From Fimbriimonadales bacterium (GTDB lineage Bacteria; Armatimonadota; Fimbriimonadia; Fimbriimonadales; GBS-DC): 64,000 nt of DNA. This document shows, piece by piece, positions 23,637-32,992 of this stretch. The translations under genes were made by a program, and so were the position numbers. The notes beneath the pieces are model-generated. The model ran no database searches, had not been told where the DNA came from, and saw only the letters and a list, made by a program, of their open reading frames with translations. The DNA lies in assembly GCA_025998675.1 (NCBI GenBank), contig AP024673.1, positions 1,701,221-1,765,220 of the forward strand, given 5' to 3'. Each line of letters opens with the position of its first letter. Within the stretch, counting starts at the first letter, position 1.

Positions 23637-26195
23637 ATGCGTTTTATTCGTGGGTTTTTCGGATTATTGCTTGTGGCAGGCGCGTTTGCACTGGCGCACG
23701 CACAAGCCCCCAGTATGCTACAGGCGCAAGCAGAACTGGCGCAACGGCTCCAGCGCGAGTATCCGGGCGTGCTGGTCTACACGGAAGGCGATCAGGTGCG
23801 CCGTGTGTGGGGCAAACCGTTCGGCTACGGCAGCTCCGCCCTTGACACGGCGCAGGCGTTCGTGAACCAGTACGCGGAGCTGTTCGCGCCCGGCGCCAGC
23901 ACGCTGACGCTGAACGGCGTACAGGATGTGATGCGCGGCAAGTTCACCGCCGTCTATTTCCAGCAGGTGGTGGACGGTATCCCCGTCGACAAAGGCGAGC
24001 TGACGCTGCTGGTACGCGAGACGGAGGGCTACCCGCTGGCGCTGGCGAGCAGCGCCGTGCGGTTCGTGAACCCCGTGTCGACGACGCCCAAGCTCGACCC
24101 CGACGCGGCGGTAGCAATCGTGCAGAAGCTGCGCCCCGACCTGCATGCCGACACGAAGCCTGAACTAATGGTCTACCCCGCCGAAGAGGCGACGCACCTG
24201 GCGTGGGCGTTCTCGGTGGATCGCCATTCGCTGGAGAATCCTGAACGCTATCGCGTGTTTGTGGACGCGCACACGGGCGCGCTGCTGGAGTGGCGTTCTG
24301 AGATTTACTACGCCGACATCACGGGTCAGACGCGCGGCTACGCGACGCCCGGACTGCGCCCCGACACAACGGCGAACCCGCCCCAGCTGCGCACGATACC
24401 GAAGCTGCGCGTGAGCGTGGTCGGCGGCAATAGCATCTTCAGCGGCATCGACGGCGCGTTCACCCTGCCCTTCAGCGGAACAGGGAGCGCGACCGTGCGC
24501 GCCGAACTCATCGGCACAGGCGTGCGCGTGAGCAATCAGGCGGGCAGCACCCTCGTGCTGGAGCAGACCGTCAACCCGCCCGCGTTCGTCGACTTCCTGT
24601 TCAACAGCACACCCACCGAACTCAACACCGCGCAAATCAACGGGCTGATTCACACCCAGATTGTGTACGACTTCGTGAAGTCCATCAACCCGAACTACCC
24701 CGGCGTGGACATCCAGATTCCGTGCAATGTGAACATCAACAACACCTGCAACGCCTACTACAGTAACCGCACGATTAACTTCTACCGTGCGGGCGGCAGC
24801 TGCGTGAACACATGCTACTCGACGGTGGTGTACCACGAATACGGGCACTTCGTGATTGCGATGGGACACCCCAACGCCAGCGGCGACTATCATGAGGGCA
24901 TCGCCGATGTGACGGCGGCGTTCCTGACGGTGGACCCGTGCCTGGGCATCGAGTTTCAGGGCGTCGGCACGGGCTGTATTCGCAACTCGGTGAACAACCG
25001 CACGCATCCGTGTTCGGGCGGCGTGCATTTCTGTGGACAGGTAATCAGCGGGGCGTTCTGGCAGACCTGGCTGGAGATGCGCAACCGCTACGCAAGCAAT
25101 CCGCAGTACGCGCTGGAGCGCGTGCGCGAGTGGTATCTGAACAGTATCCTGATTCGTCCGACGGGCATTTCGCCGCAGATCACCATCGATGTGCTGACGC
25201 TGGACGACAACGACGGCGACATCTACAACGGCACGCCGCACTACCAGCAGATTGCGACGGGCTTCGCGCGACACAACCTGCCCGCGCCGCAGATCGACTG
25301 GGTGCGCATCGAGCCTGTGTCGCTGCCGGGCGCGTTCGTCGTCCCCGCTGCGCCGGGTGGGTTTGCGCTGCCGTTGATGCGCTTTGCCGTTCGCGTAAAC
25401 GATCTTGTGGGGCAACGCGATATGAACGCCGTGTTCCTGCACTATCGCGTCAATCGCGGCGCGTGGCAGACCGTGCGGATGAACCGCGTGGGTACGAATG
25501 GCGCAATGACTGCTGTGCCCGTGCCGCCCTGTGGCAGCAGCTTCGAATATTACTTTGAGGCGCGCGACACGCAGGCGCGCGCGACCTACTACCCCCGCGG
25601 GGGCGCCAACGCGCCGCTGAGTACGCTCGCCGCACTGGAGATGGCGGTCGTATTTGAAGACACCTTCGAGACCAGTCTGGGCTGGAGCACACAGAACGAC
25701 TCGTCGCTGACGGCGGGCGCGTGGACACGCGACATCCCACGCGGCACAACCCAGAATGGGCTTCAGGCGAACCCGGGCGCCGATTCGCCCGATACGGGCA
25801 GTCGCTGCGCCTTCACGGGACAGGGAAGCGTGGGCGGCGCTGTCGGTGAAGCGGATGTGGACGGCGGACCGACCTACCTCATCTCGCCTGTCCTCAACCT
25901 CGCGGGCGGCGACGCCATCATTGAGTATTACCGCTGGTTCTACAACGGCACACAGCTCAACGACACCTTCTGGGTGGAAATCTCCAACGATAACGGGGCG
26001 ACCTGGACGCGCGTGGAGACCGTCGCCTTTACAGGCAGCGAGAACCGCTGGGTGCCGCGTCGCTTCCGCGTGAGCGACTATGTCGCGCCAACCGCGCAGG
26101 TGCGTGTGCGATTCGGTACCAGCGATAACCCCAACGACTCCGTCGTGGAGGCGGGGGTGGATCACTTCGTGGTGCGTCGGATCGTCTGTCCGTGA
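23637..26195 (+). CDS. Secreted zinc metallopeptidase, M36/fungalysin-like
   Basis: The 852-residue preproenzyme has a signal peptide (MRFIRGFFGLLLVAGAFALAHA) and an FTP/PepSY-type propeptide (VVDGIPVDKGELTLLVRE ... YRVFVDAHTGALLEW). The peptidase domain has the zinc motif HEYGH, at about residue 400, and the third ligand region YHEGIADVTAAF. Several Cys residues around the active site suggest disulfides. The C-terminal ~230 residues are beta-rich, with a jelly-roll-like final domain (FEDTFETSLGWSTQND). The ATG has AAGGAGG 7 nt upstream. It probably degrades extracellular protein; the propeptide keeps it inactive until export. Confidence 0.87.
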   Translation: MRFIRGFFGLLLVAGAFALAHAQAPSMLQAQAELAQRLQREYPGVLVYTEGDQVRRVWGKPFGYGSSALDTAQAFVNQYAELFAPGASTLTLNGVQDVMRGKFTAVYFQQVVDGIPVDKGELTLLVRETEGYPLALASSAVRFVNPVSTTPKLDPDAAVAIVQKLRPDLHADTKPELMVYPAEEATHLAWAFSVDRHSLENPERYRVFVDAHTGALLEWRSEIYYADITGQTRGYATPGLRPDTTANPPQLRTIPKLRVSVVGGNSIFSGIDGAFTLPFSGTGSATVRAELIGTGVRVSNQAGSTLVLEQTVNPPAFVDFLFNSTPTELNTAQINGLIHTQIVYDFVKSINPNYPGVDIQIPCNVNINNTCNAYYSNRTINFYRAGGSCVNTCYSTVVYHEYGHFVIAMGHPNASGDYHEGIADVTAAFLTVDPCLGIEFQGVGTGCIRNSVNNRTHPCSGGVHFCGQVISGAFWQTWLEMRNRYASNPQYALERVREWYLNSILIRPTGISPQITIDVLTLDDNDGDIYNGTPHYQQIATGFARHNLPAPQIDWVRIEPVSLPGAFVVPAAPGGFALPLMRFAVRVNDLVGQRDMNAVFLHYRVNRGAWQTVRMNRVGTNGAMTAVPVPPCGSSFEYYFEARDTQARATYYPRGGANAPLSTLAALEMAVVFEDTFETSLGWSTQNDSSLTAGAWTRDIPRGTTQNGLQANPGADSPDTGSRCAFTGQGSVGGAVGEADVDGGPTYLISPVLNLAGGDAIIEYYRWFYNGTQLNDTFWVEISNDNGATWTRVETVAFTGSENRWVPRRFRVSDYVAPTAQVRVRFGTSDNPNDSVVEAGVDHFVVRRIVCP

Positions 26196-26214
26196 GGGGT
26201 GTGCAGGACGAGTG

Positions 26215-26441
26215 ATACCAAATGCGCAGTCAGAGTTCGCAAATCGCCGACGCAAGTAGCCCTCACCCCCTTTATCCCCCTCTCCCAACGGGTTGGGAGA
26301 GGGGGAGAGCGCGTCGCGCGCCGTACACACGGCTCCCCTCTCCCGCATGGCGGGAGAGGAGCTGGGGGTGAGGGCTAAAAAGCGCGCGGTTCTGGCGGTA
26401 GGTCACACGGCAATTACGAACTCTGATGGCGCAGTTGGTAT
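26215..26441. repeat. Palindromic element B (227 bp, CCCTCACCCC-type core)
   Basis: The termini are ATACCAAATGCGCAGTCAG, with AGAGTTCG inside, and the complement at the right end (CGAACTCTGATGGCG ... TTGGTAT). The core matches element A (16393-16618): GCCCTCACCCC, two nested hairpins, GGGGTGAGGGC. It lies between the peptidase gene and the globin-coupled receptor and has no coding capacity. Confidence 0.85.
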
Positions 26442-26450
26442 GAGAAGCAG

Positions 26451-26476
26451 TAGGGGCGAGGCATGCCGCGCCCCTA
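26451..26476 (-). terminator. Terminator-like hairpin after the globin-coupled receptor
   Basis: TAGGGGCG (26451-26458) pairs with CGCCCCTA (26469-26476), 15 bp downstream of the minus-strand stop codon at 26491. Confidence 0.5.
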
Positions 26477-26490
26477 TTTGAACCTATCTG

Positions 26491-28017
26491 CTATGCAGCG
26501 CGGATGCCAGTGGTCTGGGTGTCGCGTCGATGGAACGCGCTGAGCGCGTGGTTGAGCCGTTCGGCAATCTGATACAGCTCGTTCGCCCAGCGGGCGACCT
26601 CCTGCGCCTGCGCGGCAAGCTCCTGACTGGACGCGCTGACCTCCTGCGCCGCGGCGCTGGTCTGCTCGCCGGAGCTGGCGACCTCGTCCATCGCTGTGCG
26701 TACTTGATCCGCGCTCTGCGCCATCTGGTGCGCAACCGCCCGATACTGCTCCACCACGCGGCTGACCTCGCGCACGGCGACGACCAGCTCCTGCTCGAAC
26801 TGCTGGGTGGACTGCTCCATCGCGCTGACCGCATCGCCGACCACCTGTCGAACCTGGTTCACCAGCTGCCCAACATCTTTGGCGGATTGGGCGGAGCGTT
26901 CGGCGAGCTGTTGCACCTCTTTGGCGACGACGGCGAAGCCGCGTCCTGCCTCGCCCGCGCGCGCCGCCTCAATCGCCGCGTTGAGCGCAAGCAGATGCGT
27001 CTGGAACGCAATCTGGTTCACTACCTCAATCATCTCGCCAATGCGCTGGGAATGCTCGCCCATCGTGCGCACACGCTCGGCAGTGGCGCGGATTTTGTCG
27101 CCCACCTGGTCGATGACCTGCGTGGCGCGCTGCACCGCCTGCGCCTGCTCTTCCACCCCGCGCGAGACGGTCTGCACGCCCTCGTTCAGCGTGCGCGTCG
27201 ACTCGGCGGCGTGGTGAATCTGCGTCGCCTGGTGGGTGGTCGCTCGCGCAACTTGTTCAATCGCCGAGGCAATCTGCCCCACCGCCAGCTGGGTCTGCTC
27301 GGTGGTCTCCTTAAGGTTGGACGACGCCCGTAGAATCTCGTCGCTGGCGTCAATCGACGAGCCAATCGCCTCCGCGAACAAGCGACGCACATCGCCCAGA
27401 TACTCGGAAATGTCCTGACTTGGCGACTGCACCTGAATTGTAGTGGTGTCCAGCCCGAAGTCCTGCAGCAGCATCACCAGGAACGAATCGACGACGGCTT
27501 GCATGTCATAGAAAAACACGCGCAACACCGCCTGGAACAATTCGCGCCCTTCTTCGGGAGGGATCTCCTCGTTTTCGCGGATGTATTTCGCCAGCAGGTC
27601 GGCGTGCAAGCCGTAGCTGCCCAGATACCACTTCATCGGCAGGTCGATTACATTATGCACATAGCCGATGCGCAGCCGTCGGGTGAAAAAGTCCAGTCCG
27701 AACTCGCCGCCCCGTTGCGCCTCGCGAAAAATATCCAGCAGGTAGCCCCCCTGAGACTGCTCCAGCCCCGCACGGAGCTGGGCAAGCGAGACGCCCTTTT
27801 TGAGGGCATAGCGTTCGAAAAAGGCGCGCGTCTCAGGGAAACTGAACTGGAAGTCGTAGAATTCGCGGGCATAGCCGGGGGCGATTTTTTCCGCCCATGA
27901 GGCGTATTTGCGCAGCAACTCCGCTTCGTGCTGTGTCAGGCGCAAGAACTGTTTGCGCTGGCGCAGGTTCTGCTCGCTGATGCGCAGCATGTCCGCAAGG
28001 TTCGTTGTATTTTGCAT
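26491..28017 (-). CDS. Globin-coupled sensor chemoreceptor (HemAT-like)
   Basis: The soluble 508-residue receptor has no membrane segment. Residues ~20-175 form a protoglobin-type sensor: the likely proximal haem ligand is His121 in [20 protein letters not shown]. The rest is a coiled-coil signalling domain with the tip [21 protein letters not shown]. HemAT proteins bind O2 at haem and signal to CheA. The ATG at 28017 has GAGAGGG close by. No che genes lie nearby, so it must use a CheA encoded elsewhere. It is divergent from the S66 peptidase. Confidence 0.93.
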   Translation of the reverse strand: MQNTTNLADMLRISEQNLRQRKQFLRLTQHEAELLRKYASWAEKIAPGYAREFYDFQFSFPETRAFFERYALKKGVSLAQLRAGLEQSQGGYLLDIFREAQRGGEFGLDFFTRRLRIGYVHNVIDLPMKWYLGSYGLHADLLAKYIRENEEIPPEEGRELFQAVLRVFFYDMQAVVDSFLVMLLQDFGLDTTTIQVQSPSQDISEYLGDVRRLFAEAIGSSIDASDEILRASSNLKETTEQTQLAVGQIASAIEQVARATTHQATQIHHAAESTRTLNEGVQTVSRGVEEQAQAVQRATQVIDQVGDKIRATAERVRTMGEHSQRIGEMIEVVNQIAFQTHLLALNAAIEAARAGEAGRGFAVVAKEVQQLAERSAQSAKDVGQLVNQVRQVVGDAVSAMEQSTQQFEQELVVAVREVSRVVEQYRAVAHQMAQSADQVRTAMDEVASSGEQTSAAAQEVSASSQELAAQAQEVARWANELYQIAERLNHALSAFHRRDTQTTGIRAA

Positions 28018-28110
28018 ATCCCTCTCTGCCTCTTCAGAGAATTATTGGCGTACGCGCGATGTTTATAGAGGGGGCAGGAGAGCGCGCCTGTGCGGCGTAT
28101 TGGGGGAGTT

Positions 28111-29052
28111 ATGGATTTGCTACGACCGAAAGCAATTGCGCCGGGCATGACGCTGGGGGTGGTCTCGCCCTCCAGCGCGATTGAGGCGGAGGATCTGGAA
28201 AAGGGGCTTGCGCCGTTTTATGCGCGCGGCTACAGGATTGTGCTGGGCGAGTACGCGCTGGCGCGGCGGGGCTATCTGGCAGGCACGGATGAGCAGCGCG
28301 CCCGCGATTTGATGGCGATGTTTGCCCGCGACGATGTGGACGCGGTATTGTGTTCGCGCGGCGGCTACGGCGCAGCGCGACTGATCCCCTATCTTGACCC
28401 TGCGGTGTTTCGCAATCACCCCAAACTGCTGATTGGCTACAGCGACATCACGGTGTTGCACCTGTGGCTGCTGCGGCAGGTGGGGCTGGTGGGGCTGTAC
28501 GCGCCGATGCCCATCACCATGACGCGCCATATCCCCGACCATGCGATGGAAGTCTTCTGGCGCGCGCTGGAGGTTCCCGAACCGCTGGGCGAGCTGCCTA
28601 CATGGAATGCGCCTTACCGCACGATTGTTCCCGGCAGAGCGCAGGGACGCATCACGGGCGGCTGTCTCTGCCTGATGGCGGACTCCATCGGCACGTCCTA
28701 CGAACTCGACACGCGCGACGCCATCGTGATTATCGAGGATGTCGATGAACCGCCCTACCGACTGGATGCGATGCTGAACCACCTCAAACTCGCAGGCAAG
28801 TGGGACGCCTGTCGCGGAATCGCCTTCAGCGAGGACACGCGCTGGGAGCAGCATGTCAAGGAAGGCGAGCAGACGCTCACGCCCGATGAGCTGCTGGACG
28901 ACTACTTCGGCGCGCTGCCGCAGCCCTCGATGGCGGGCTTCCCCTTCGGACACATCAAAGACCCCCTCACGCTGCCCTATGGCGTGCTGGCGGAGCTGGA
29001 CAGCGAGCGGGGCAAACTCATAATCTTAGAGTCGGCGACGGTACGGGCATAG
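28111..29052 (+). CDS. LD-carboxypeptidase, S66 family
   Basis: The family cleaves the L,D bond releasing the terminal D-Ala of muropeptides, in peptidoglycan recycling. The 313-residue protein has the nucleophile region LLIGYSDITVLH (catalytic Ser), the N-terminal LGVVSPSSAIEAEDLEKG and CSRGGYGAARLIPYLD, and the C-terminal ITGGCLCLMADSIGTSYELD, EDVDEPPYRLDAML and GFPFGHIKDPLTLPYG. The ATG at 28111 has GGGGGAG 2-3 nt upstream. Members of this family also act on microcin C, so the substrate is not certain. Confidence 0.92.
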   Translation: MDLLRPKAIAPGMTLGVVSPSSAIEAEDLEKGLAPFYARGYRIVLGEYALARRGYLAGTDEQRARDLMAMFARDDVDAVLCSRGGYGAARLIPYLDPAVFRNHPKLLIGYSDITVLHLWLLRQVGLVGLYAPMPITMTRHIPDHAMEVFWRALEVPEPLGELPTWNAPYRTIVPGRAQGRITGGCLCLMADSIGTSYELDTRDAIVIIEDVDEPPYRLDAMLNHLKLAGKWDACRGIAFSEDTRWEQHVKEGEQTLTPDELLDDYFGALPQPSMAGFPFGHIKDPLTLPYGVLAELDSERGKLIILESATVRA

Positions 29053-29155
29053 GGACGGCAGGCAGAGACACCGCAAGTCGCTCTGGGGTGCATCTGGGGC
29101 GGACTCGGTGTCTTTGCACTGTAATTACAACATGCATGCACAGCGCTGTCCGTAT

Positions 29156-29208
29156 GGAGTGCGGAAGCGGAGCTTCCGCGCATGCTGAAGCTCCCGCTTC
29201 AGCACTCC
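29156..29208. repeat. Three-way-junction hairpin repeat, copy 1
   Basis: An outer stem GGAGTGC / GCACTCC encloses two hairpins, GCGGAAGC-GGA-GCTTCCGC and GCTGAAGC-TCCC-GCTTCAGC, so single-stranded DNA or RNA could fold into a three-way junction. Close copies occur at 47088-47139 and 50515-50566, and a short one at 38424-38453. Confidence 0.85.
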
Positions 29209-29234
29209 AAATGACGCGCATGCAGGATACTGCT

Positions 29235-29250
29235 GAAAACTTTCTGCAAC
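29235..29250 (+). promoter_or_regulatory. Shared motif GAAAACTTTCTGCAAC upstream of the gene at 29301
   Basis: This 16-mer lies 50 nt before the ATG. A near copy lies 47 nt before the start of the gene at 46992 (minus). Its start resembles ECF-sigma -35 elements (GAAAC). Function is inferred from conservation only. Confidence 0.45.
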
Positions 29251-29300
29251 GACGCTTAAACGCTAAATATCTGCCCCCCTCTGCCGAAAATTCCTGTGGC

Positions 29301-30161
29301 ATGCGGGTGTATCCTCTCCTCTGGGTTGCGCCGACGCTATTGGCGGGCGTGTGCGTGGCAGGCGCGCTGGTTCGGCTGGCGACGCCGTACCATACGCAGC
29401 GCGCAGAGACGCTGGACGCGCTCACGGTCTACGACAAAAAGGCGCTGGCGTCGGTGATGGGCGAGTTTCGCGGCAGCGTGGCGGGCTACCTGTGGGCGAA
29501 GACCGACGAGTATACGCACGGCGGCGTGCGCATGCGCCCGATGACCGAACGCGAAAAGCAGCACGGCGCCGCCCACGCCGCCCGCAGCGCGGATGGACTG
29601 GACACCCACCACGACGAGACGGGCGTCATCCCCGAACCTGAACGCGACCCGCGCTGGCTCTGGGGCAATATTGAACGCAATATCAAGCCGTACTTCGATG
29701 TGCGCCATCATTTCCACCGCCCCGTGCGCGAGGTGCTGCCCCTGTACCGATTCATGACATGGGTGGACCCGACTTTCATCCCGGGCTACCTGGTGGGCGC
29801 GCAAATGATTTTGTTCGATAACCCGAAGAATCTCCCACAGGCGCTGGCGTTTCTGGAGGAAGGCGCGCGCAATAACCCGAAAAGCATCGCGATTTTCACC
29901 GAACTGGGGCGCTACCACCTGCTGTATACCAGGCGGTACGATCGGAGCGAGCAGTACCTGCTCCGGGCGATTGAGAACGGCGCAGAATGGACGCCCAGCA
30001 ACCCGTTTGAACGCGAGGGGCTGCTGCACGCCTACCGCTGGCTTGCGCTCAAGGCGTACAAGCAGGGCGAGCTGGGCAAGATGCGCACATGGGCATGGCG
30101 CGGGCTGCAACGCTTCCCCGACGACGGCGCGCTGCAGATGCTGATGGAAAAACAAGAGTAA
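29301..30161 (+). CDS. Membrane-anchored TPR-like protein of unknown function
   Basis: The 286-residue protein has an N-terminal membrane segment (VYPLLWVAPTLLAGVCVAGALV). A His-rich, charged region follows (MTEREKQHGAAHAARSADGLDTHHDE), then a helical-repeat half with TPR-like spacing (PQALAFLEEGARNNPKSIAIFTELGRYHLLYTR). EVLPLYRFMTWVDPTFIPGYLVGAQMILFDNP links the two. I do not recognise the family beyond TPR-like. The ATG at 29301 is chosen because it directly precedes the hydrophobic segment; no clear SD is present. It is convergent with the Uma2 gene, 8 bp away. Confidence 0.6.
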   Translation: MRVYPLLWVAPTLLAGVCVAGALVRLATPYHTQRAETLDALTVYDKKALASVMGEFRGSVAGYLWAKTDEYTHGGVRMRPMTEREKQHGAAHAARSADGLDTHHDETGVIPEPERDPRWLWGNIERNIKPYFDVRHHFHRPVREVLPLYRFMTWVDPTFIPGYLVGAQMILFDNPKNLPQALAFLEEGARNNPKSIAIFTELGRYHLLYTRRYDRSEQYLLRAIENGAEWTPSNPFEREGLLHAYRWLALKAYKQGELGKMRTWAWRGLQRFPDDGALQMLMEKQE

Positions 30162-30169
30162 ACGGCACG

Positions 30170-30829
30170 CTACTCCAGCTCGCTGGGATCGACGCCCAGC
30201 TCGCGCAGCCGTTGCGCAAACCGTTCCGCGCGGATACGCTCCTGCTCCGCCCGCAGCTCCAGCGCCTCGAAGGTCAGAAACGGACGCAGATTGGGGCGAC
30301 GCAAGCCGGGGTACTCACGCACGCCGTGTCCGAACACAATCCCCAGCAGCGGACTGCGCCAGCCATCCATCGGTCGCACGCGCGTCAGCCGACGCCCCCG
30401 ACGCACCCAGCCCTGCCATAAGCCCGTGTCAGGGTCATACACATAATACTCCTGAACCCCGTACTTTGCGTAGAACCGACGCTTGGCGTTCATCGCCGCT
30501 TTGCGATTGCCTGGCGACAGCACCTCAAACACCACCTGCGGCGCGACGCCCCCCTCTTCCCACTGCTTGTACGAGCCGCGATGCCCTTTCGGACGCCCCA
30601 GCGCGACCATCACATCGGGCGCGACGCGAATGCGCGGGTTGCCCTCCACAGGATACCAGAGCAAATCCATCGCCACGAACACATTCGGGTCATCGGCGAA
30701 CATCGCGCGCAGGTTGTTGTAGATAATCGTCATCGCATCCGCCTGCAGCGTGTTGTCTGCCATCGGTTTGCCATCCGAGTCGGGATAGATGATTTCGGTC
30801 GGTTTCTGCTTCGTGACGGTGGTCGCCAT
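30170..30829 (-). CDS. Uma2-family protein (PD-(D/E)XK-type fold)
   Basis: The 219-residue protein has the family core RVAPDVMVALGRPKG, QVVFEVLSPGNRKAAMNAKRRFYAKYGVQEYYVYDP. The pattern D ... E-V-x-S ... K fits a PD-(D/E)XK nuclease fold. These proteins are common in multicopy families in cyanobacteria and related thermophiles; some are restriction-like, most have no tested role. A Glu/Arg-rich coiled tail ends the protein. A TATAGT box lies 17 nt before the ATG. It is probably a single-gene transcript. Confidence 0.85.
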   Translation of the reverse strand: MATTVTKQKPTEIIYPDSDGKPMADNTLQADAMTIIYNNLRAMFADDPNVFVAMDLLWYPVEGNPRIRVAPDVMVALGRPKGHRGSYKQWEEGGVAPQVVFEVLSPGNRKAAMNAKRRFYAKYGVQEYYVYDPDTGLWQGWVRRGRRLTRVRPMDGWRSPLLGIVFGHGVREYPGLRRPNLRPFLTFEALELRAEQERIRAERFAQRLRELGVDPSELE

Positions 30830-30854
30830 CTCACATCACCGTGTGTACTATACC

Positions 30855-32147
30855 TCAAGCGCTGTCGTCGCGATGGACAAGCGCGCCCCCCACAAAGGTC
30901 TCGCGCGCCTTGCCGACCAGTTCCCAGCCGTTGAACGGCGTGTTGCGACTGCGCGAGCGCATGCGGGCGGCGTCCACCATCCAGCGTCGGTTGGGGTCAA
31001 TCACCACCACATCGGCGGGCGCGCCCCTCTGGAGCGTCCCTGCGGGCAGTCCCATCAGCCGCGCAGGCGCGGTACTCATCAGGTTCACAATCTGGAGGGG
31101 CGCAAGCGGCTGGGGCAGCTGACGGTTCCAGTGCAGGATGCACCCCAGCGCGGTCTCCAGCCCCAGAATGCCGAACGGCGCGCTGGGGAACGGCTGCGCT
31201 TTTTCGAACGGCGCGTGCGGCGCGTGGTCGGTCGCGATGCAGTCGATGACGCCCTCCAGCACGCCCTGTGTGAGCGCGTCGCAATCCGCCTCTGTACGCA
31301 GGGGCGGGTTCATCTTGGCGTCGGTATCGAACGCGGCGCACGCCTCGTCGGTCAGCAGCAGATGATGCGGGGCGACCTCCGTCGTAAGGCGCACACCCAG
31401 CCCTTTGAAAAAGCGCACGAGCGCGACGCCCAGCGCGGTGGAGAGGTGCTGCACATGCAGATGGCAGCCTGTCTCGTGCGCCAGCAGCGCGTTGCGGGCA
31501 ATCTGCACCGTCTCGGCGGAGGCGGGCGCGCCCTTGAGCCCCAGCCGCGCGCTGACCGCGCCCGCGTGCATACTCGCGCCCTCGCTGAGCGACTTATCCT
31601 CGCAGTGCGTCACCACGGGTAGCCCATACGCGGCGCAGCCGAGCATCGCACGGCGCATCACCTCCGCCGACTGCACGGGGAAGGCGTCGTCGGAGCAGGC
31701 GACCGCGCCCGCCTGCTTGAGCGCGTGGTAGTCGCAGGGCGTCTCGCCGCGCATGCCCTGCGTGAGCGCGGCGACCACATAGACCCTGCAGGGCGATTCG
31801 CGTTCCGCACGGGCGTAAATCTCGCGTACAAGCGTCGGGCTGTCCAGCGGCGGCTCGGTATTGGGCATACAGCACACGCTGGTGAACCCGCCCGCGACTG
31901 CCGCCGCGCCGCCCGTTTGCAGAGTCTCCTTGTGGCTCTGTCCCGGCTCGCGCAGATGCACATGAATATCGACCAGTCCGGGCGCGACCCAGCATTCGGT
32001 ACAGTCAATCACGGTCTCGCCGGGTTCGGGCGTGAGCGCGTCGCCCCTTTCGGCGATACGCCCGTCGCGCAGGCGCAGGTCGCCCCGCGCATCCAGCGAT
32101 TGCGACGGGTCGAGCAGGCGTCCGTTTTTCAGCAGATAGCGGTTCAT
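30855..32147 (-). CDS. pyrC: Dihydroorotase
   Basis: The enzyme cyclises carbamoyl aspartate to dihydroorotate in pyrimidine synthesis. The 430-residue type I protein has the metal motif DIHVHLREPG, the lysine region and SVCCMPNT, and late motifs HVQHLSTA and DCIATDHAPH. The ATG overlaps the folP stop (ATGA), so it is translationally coupled in the TPR-folP-pyrC operon. Other pyr genes are not here. Confidence 0.95.
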   Translation of the reverse strand: MNRYLLKNGRLLDPSQSLDARGDLRLRDGRIAERGDALTPEPGETVIDCTECWVAPGLVDIHVHLREPGQSHKETLQTGGAAAVAGGFTSVCCMPNTEPPLDSPTLVREIYARAERESPCRVYVVAALTQGMRGETPCDYHALKQAGAVACSDDAFPVQSAEVMRRAMLGCAAYGLPVVTHCEDKSLSEGASMHAGAVSARLGLKGAPASAETVQIARNALLAHETGCHLHVQHLSTALGVALVRFFKGLGVRLTTEVAPHHLLLTDEACAAFDTDAKMNPPLRTEADCDALTQGVLEGVIDCIATDHAPHAPFEKAQPFPSAPFGILGLETALGCILHWNRQLPQPLAPLQIVNLMSTAPARLMGLPAGTLQRGAPADVVVIDPNRRWMVDAARMRSRSRNTPFNGWELVGKARETFVGGALVHRDDSA

Positions 32148-32992
32148 GGTCGGCAGAGTGCGTCGGCGATGCGCATGGCGCGTACCGCGGCTTGCACATC
32201 ATGCACGCGCACGATGTCCGCGCCCCACGCAACGGCGAGCGCGAGCGTCGCCAGCGTGCCCTCCAGCCGCTCTTCGGGGGGCAATCCGCCCAGCAGCTGC
32301 CCGATGAACGACTTGCGCGAGGTTCCAATCAGAATCGGGTAGCCCAGCGACTTGAGCGCGGGCAGGTTGCGCAGCAGCTGCAGGTTATGCTCCAGCGTCT
32401 TGCCAAAGCCGATGCCCGGATCCAGCCAGATGTTCTCGCGAGGGACGCCCGCCTGCTCCACGCGCGTGGCGTGTGTATGTAAAGCGTCGCGCACCTCGGC
32501 GACCACATCGATGTAGGTGGGGTTCTGCTGCATCGTGCGCGGCGTGCCCTGAATGTGCATCAGCACGACCAGCGCGCCCGCCTGCGCCGCGACCGCCGCC
32601 ATGCGCGGGTCAAAGGTCATCCCGCTGATGTCGTTGATGATGCACGCGCCCGCCTGCAGCGCCCGCTCCGCGACACGGCTCTTGGTAGTGTCGATGGACA
32701 GCACGGCGTTGGGGTAGCGCGCGGCAATCGCTTCAATGAGCGGGAGGGTGCGCCGCAGCTCCTCCACTTCGGGCACGGGTTCCGCGCCCGGGCGGGTCGA
32801 TTCGCCGCCGATGTCGAGGATGTCCGCGCCTTCGTCGAGCATCTGTTCCGCGCGGGCGAGCGCGGCGTCGAGATGATCGTACTTCCCGCCGTCGTAGAAA
32901 CTATCGGGCGTGGCGTTCAGCACCCCCATCACGAGCGTGCGTGCGCCCAGCGCGCGACGAATGGATTGCAGTCGCTCAGCTATAGCCTGCAT
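32144..32992 (-). CDS. folP: Dihydropteroate synthase
   Basis: The enzyme condenses pterin pyrophosphate with p-aminobenzoate in folate synthesis; it is the sulfonamide target. The ~282-residue protein has the signature MGVLNATPDSFYDGG, DIGGESTRPGA, the Asn-containing IINDISG, LMHIQGTP and the C-terminal GTSRKSFIG. The ATG start chosen begins MQAIAERLQ and overlaps the upstream TPR gene by about 16 bp. Confidence 0.95.
   Translation of the reverse strand: MQAIAERLQSIRRALGARTLVMGVLNATPDSFYDGGKYDHLDAALARAEQMLDEGADILDIGGESTRPGAEPVPEVEELRRTLPLIEAIAARYPNAVLSIDTTKSRVAERALQAGACIINDISGMTFDPRMAAVAAQAGALVVLMHIQGTPRTMQQNPTYIDVVAEVRDALHTHATRVEQAGVPRENIWLDPGIGFGKTLEHNLQLLRNLPALKSLGYPILIGTSRKSFIGQLLGGLPPEERLEGTLATLALAVAWGADIVRVHDVQAAVRAMRIADALCRP

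Noticed and set aside
24165-26348. 727-codon minus-strand frame opposite the M36-type peptidase
   Set aside because: It runs through element B and antisense to a strong peptidase gene; His/Arg-rich shadow.
29088-29300. In-frame upstream extension of the 29301 gene
   Set aside because: It runs through the three-way-junction repeat and the shared motif and encodes low-complexity sequence before the membrane anchor.
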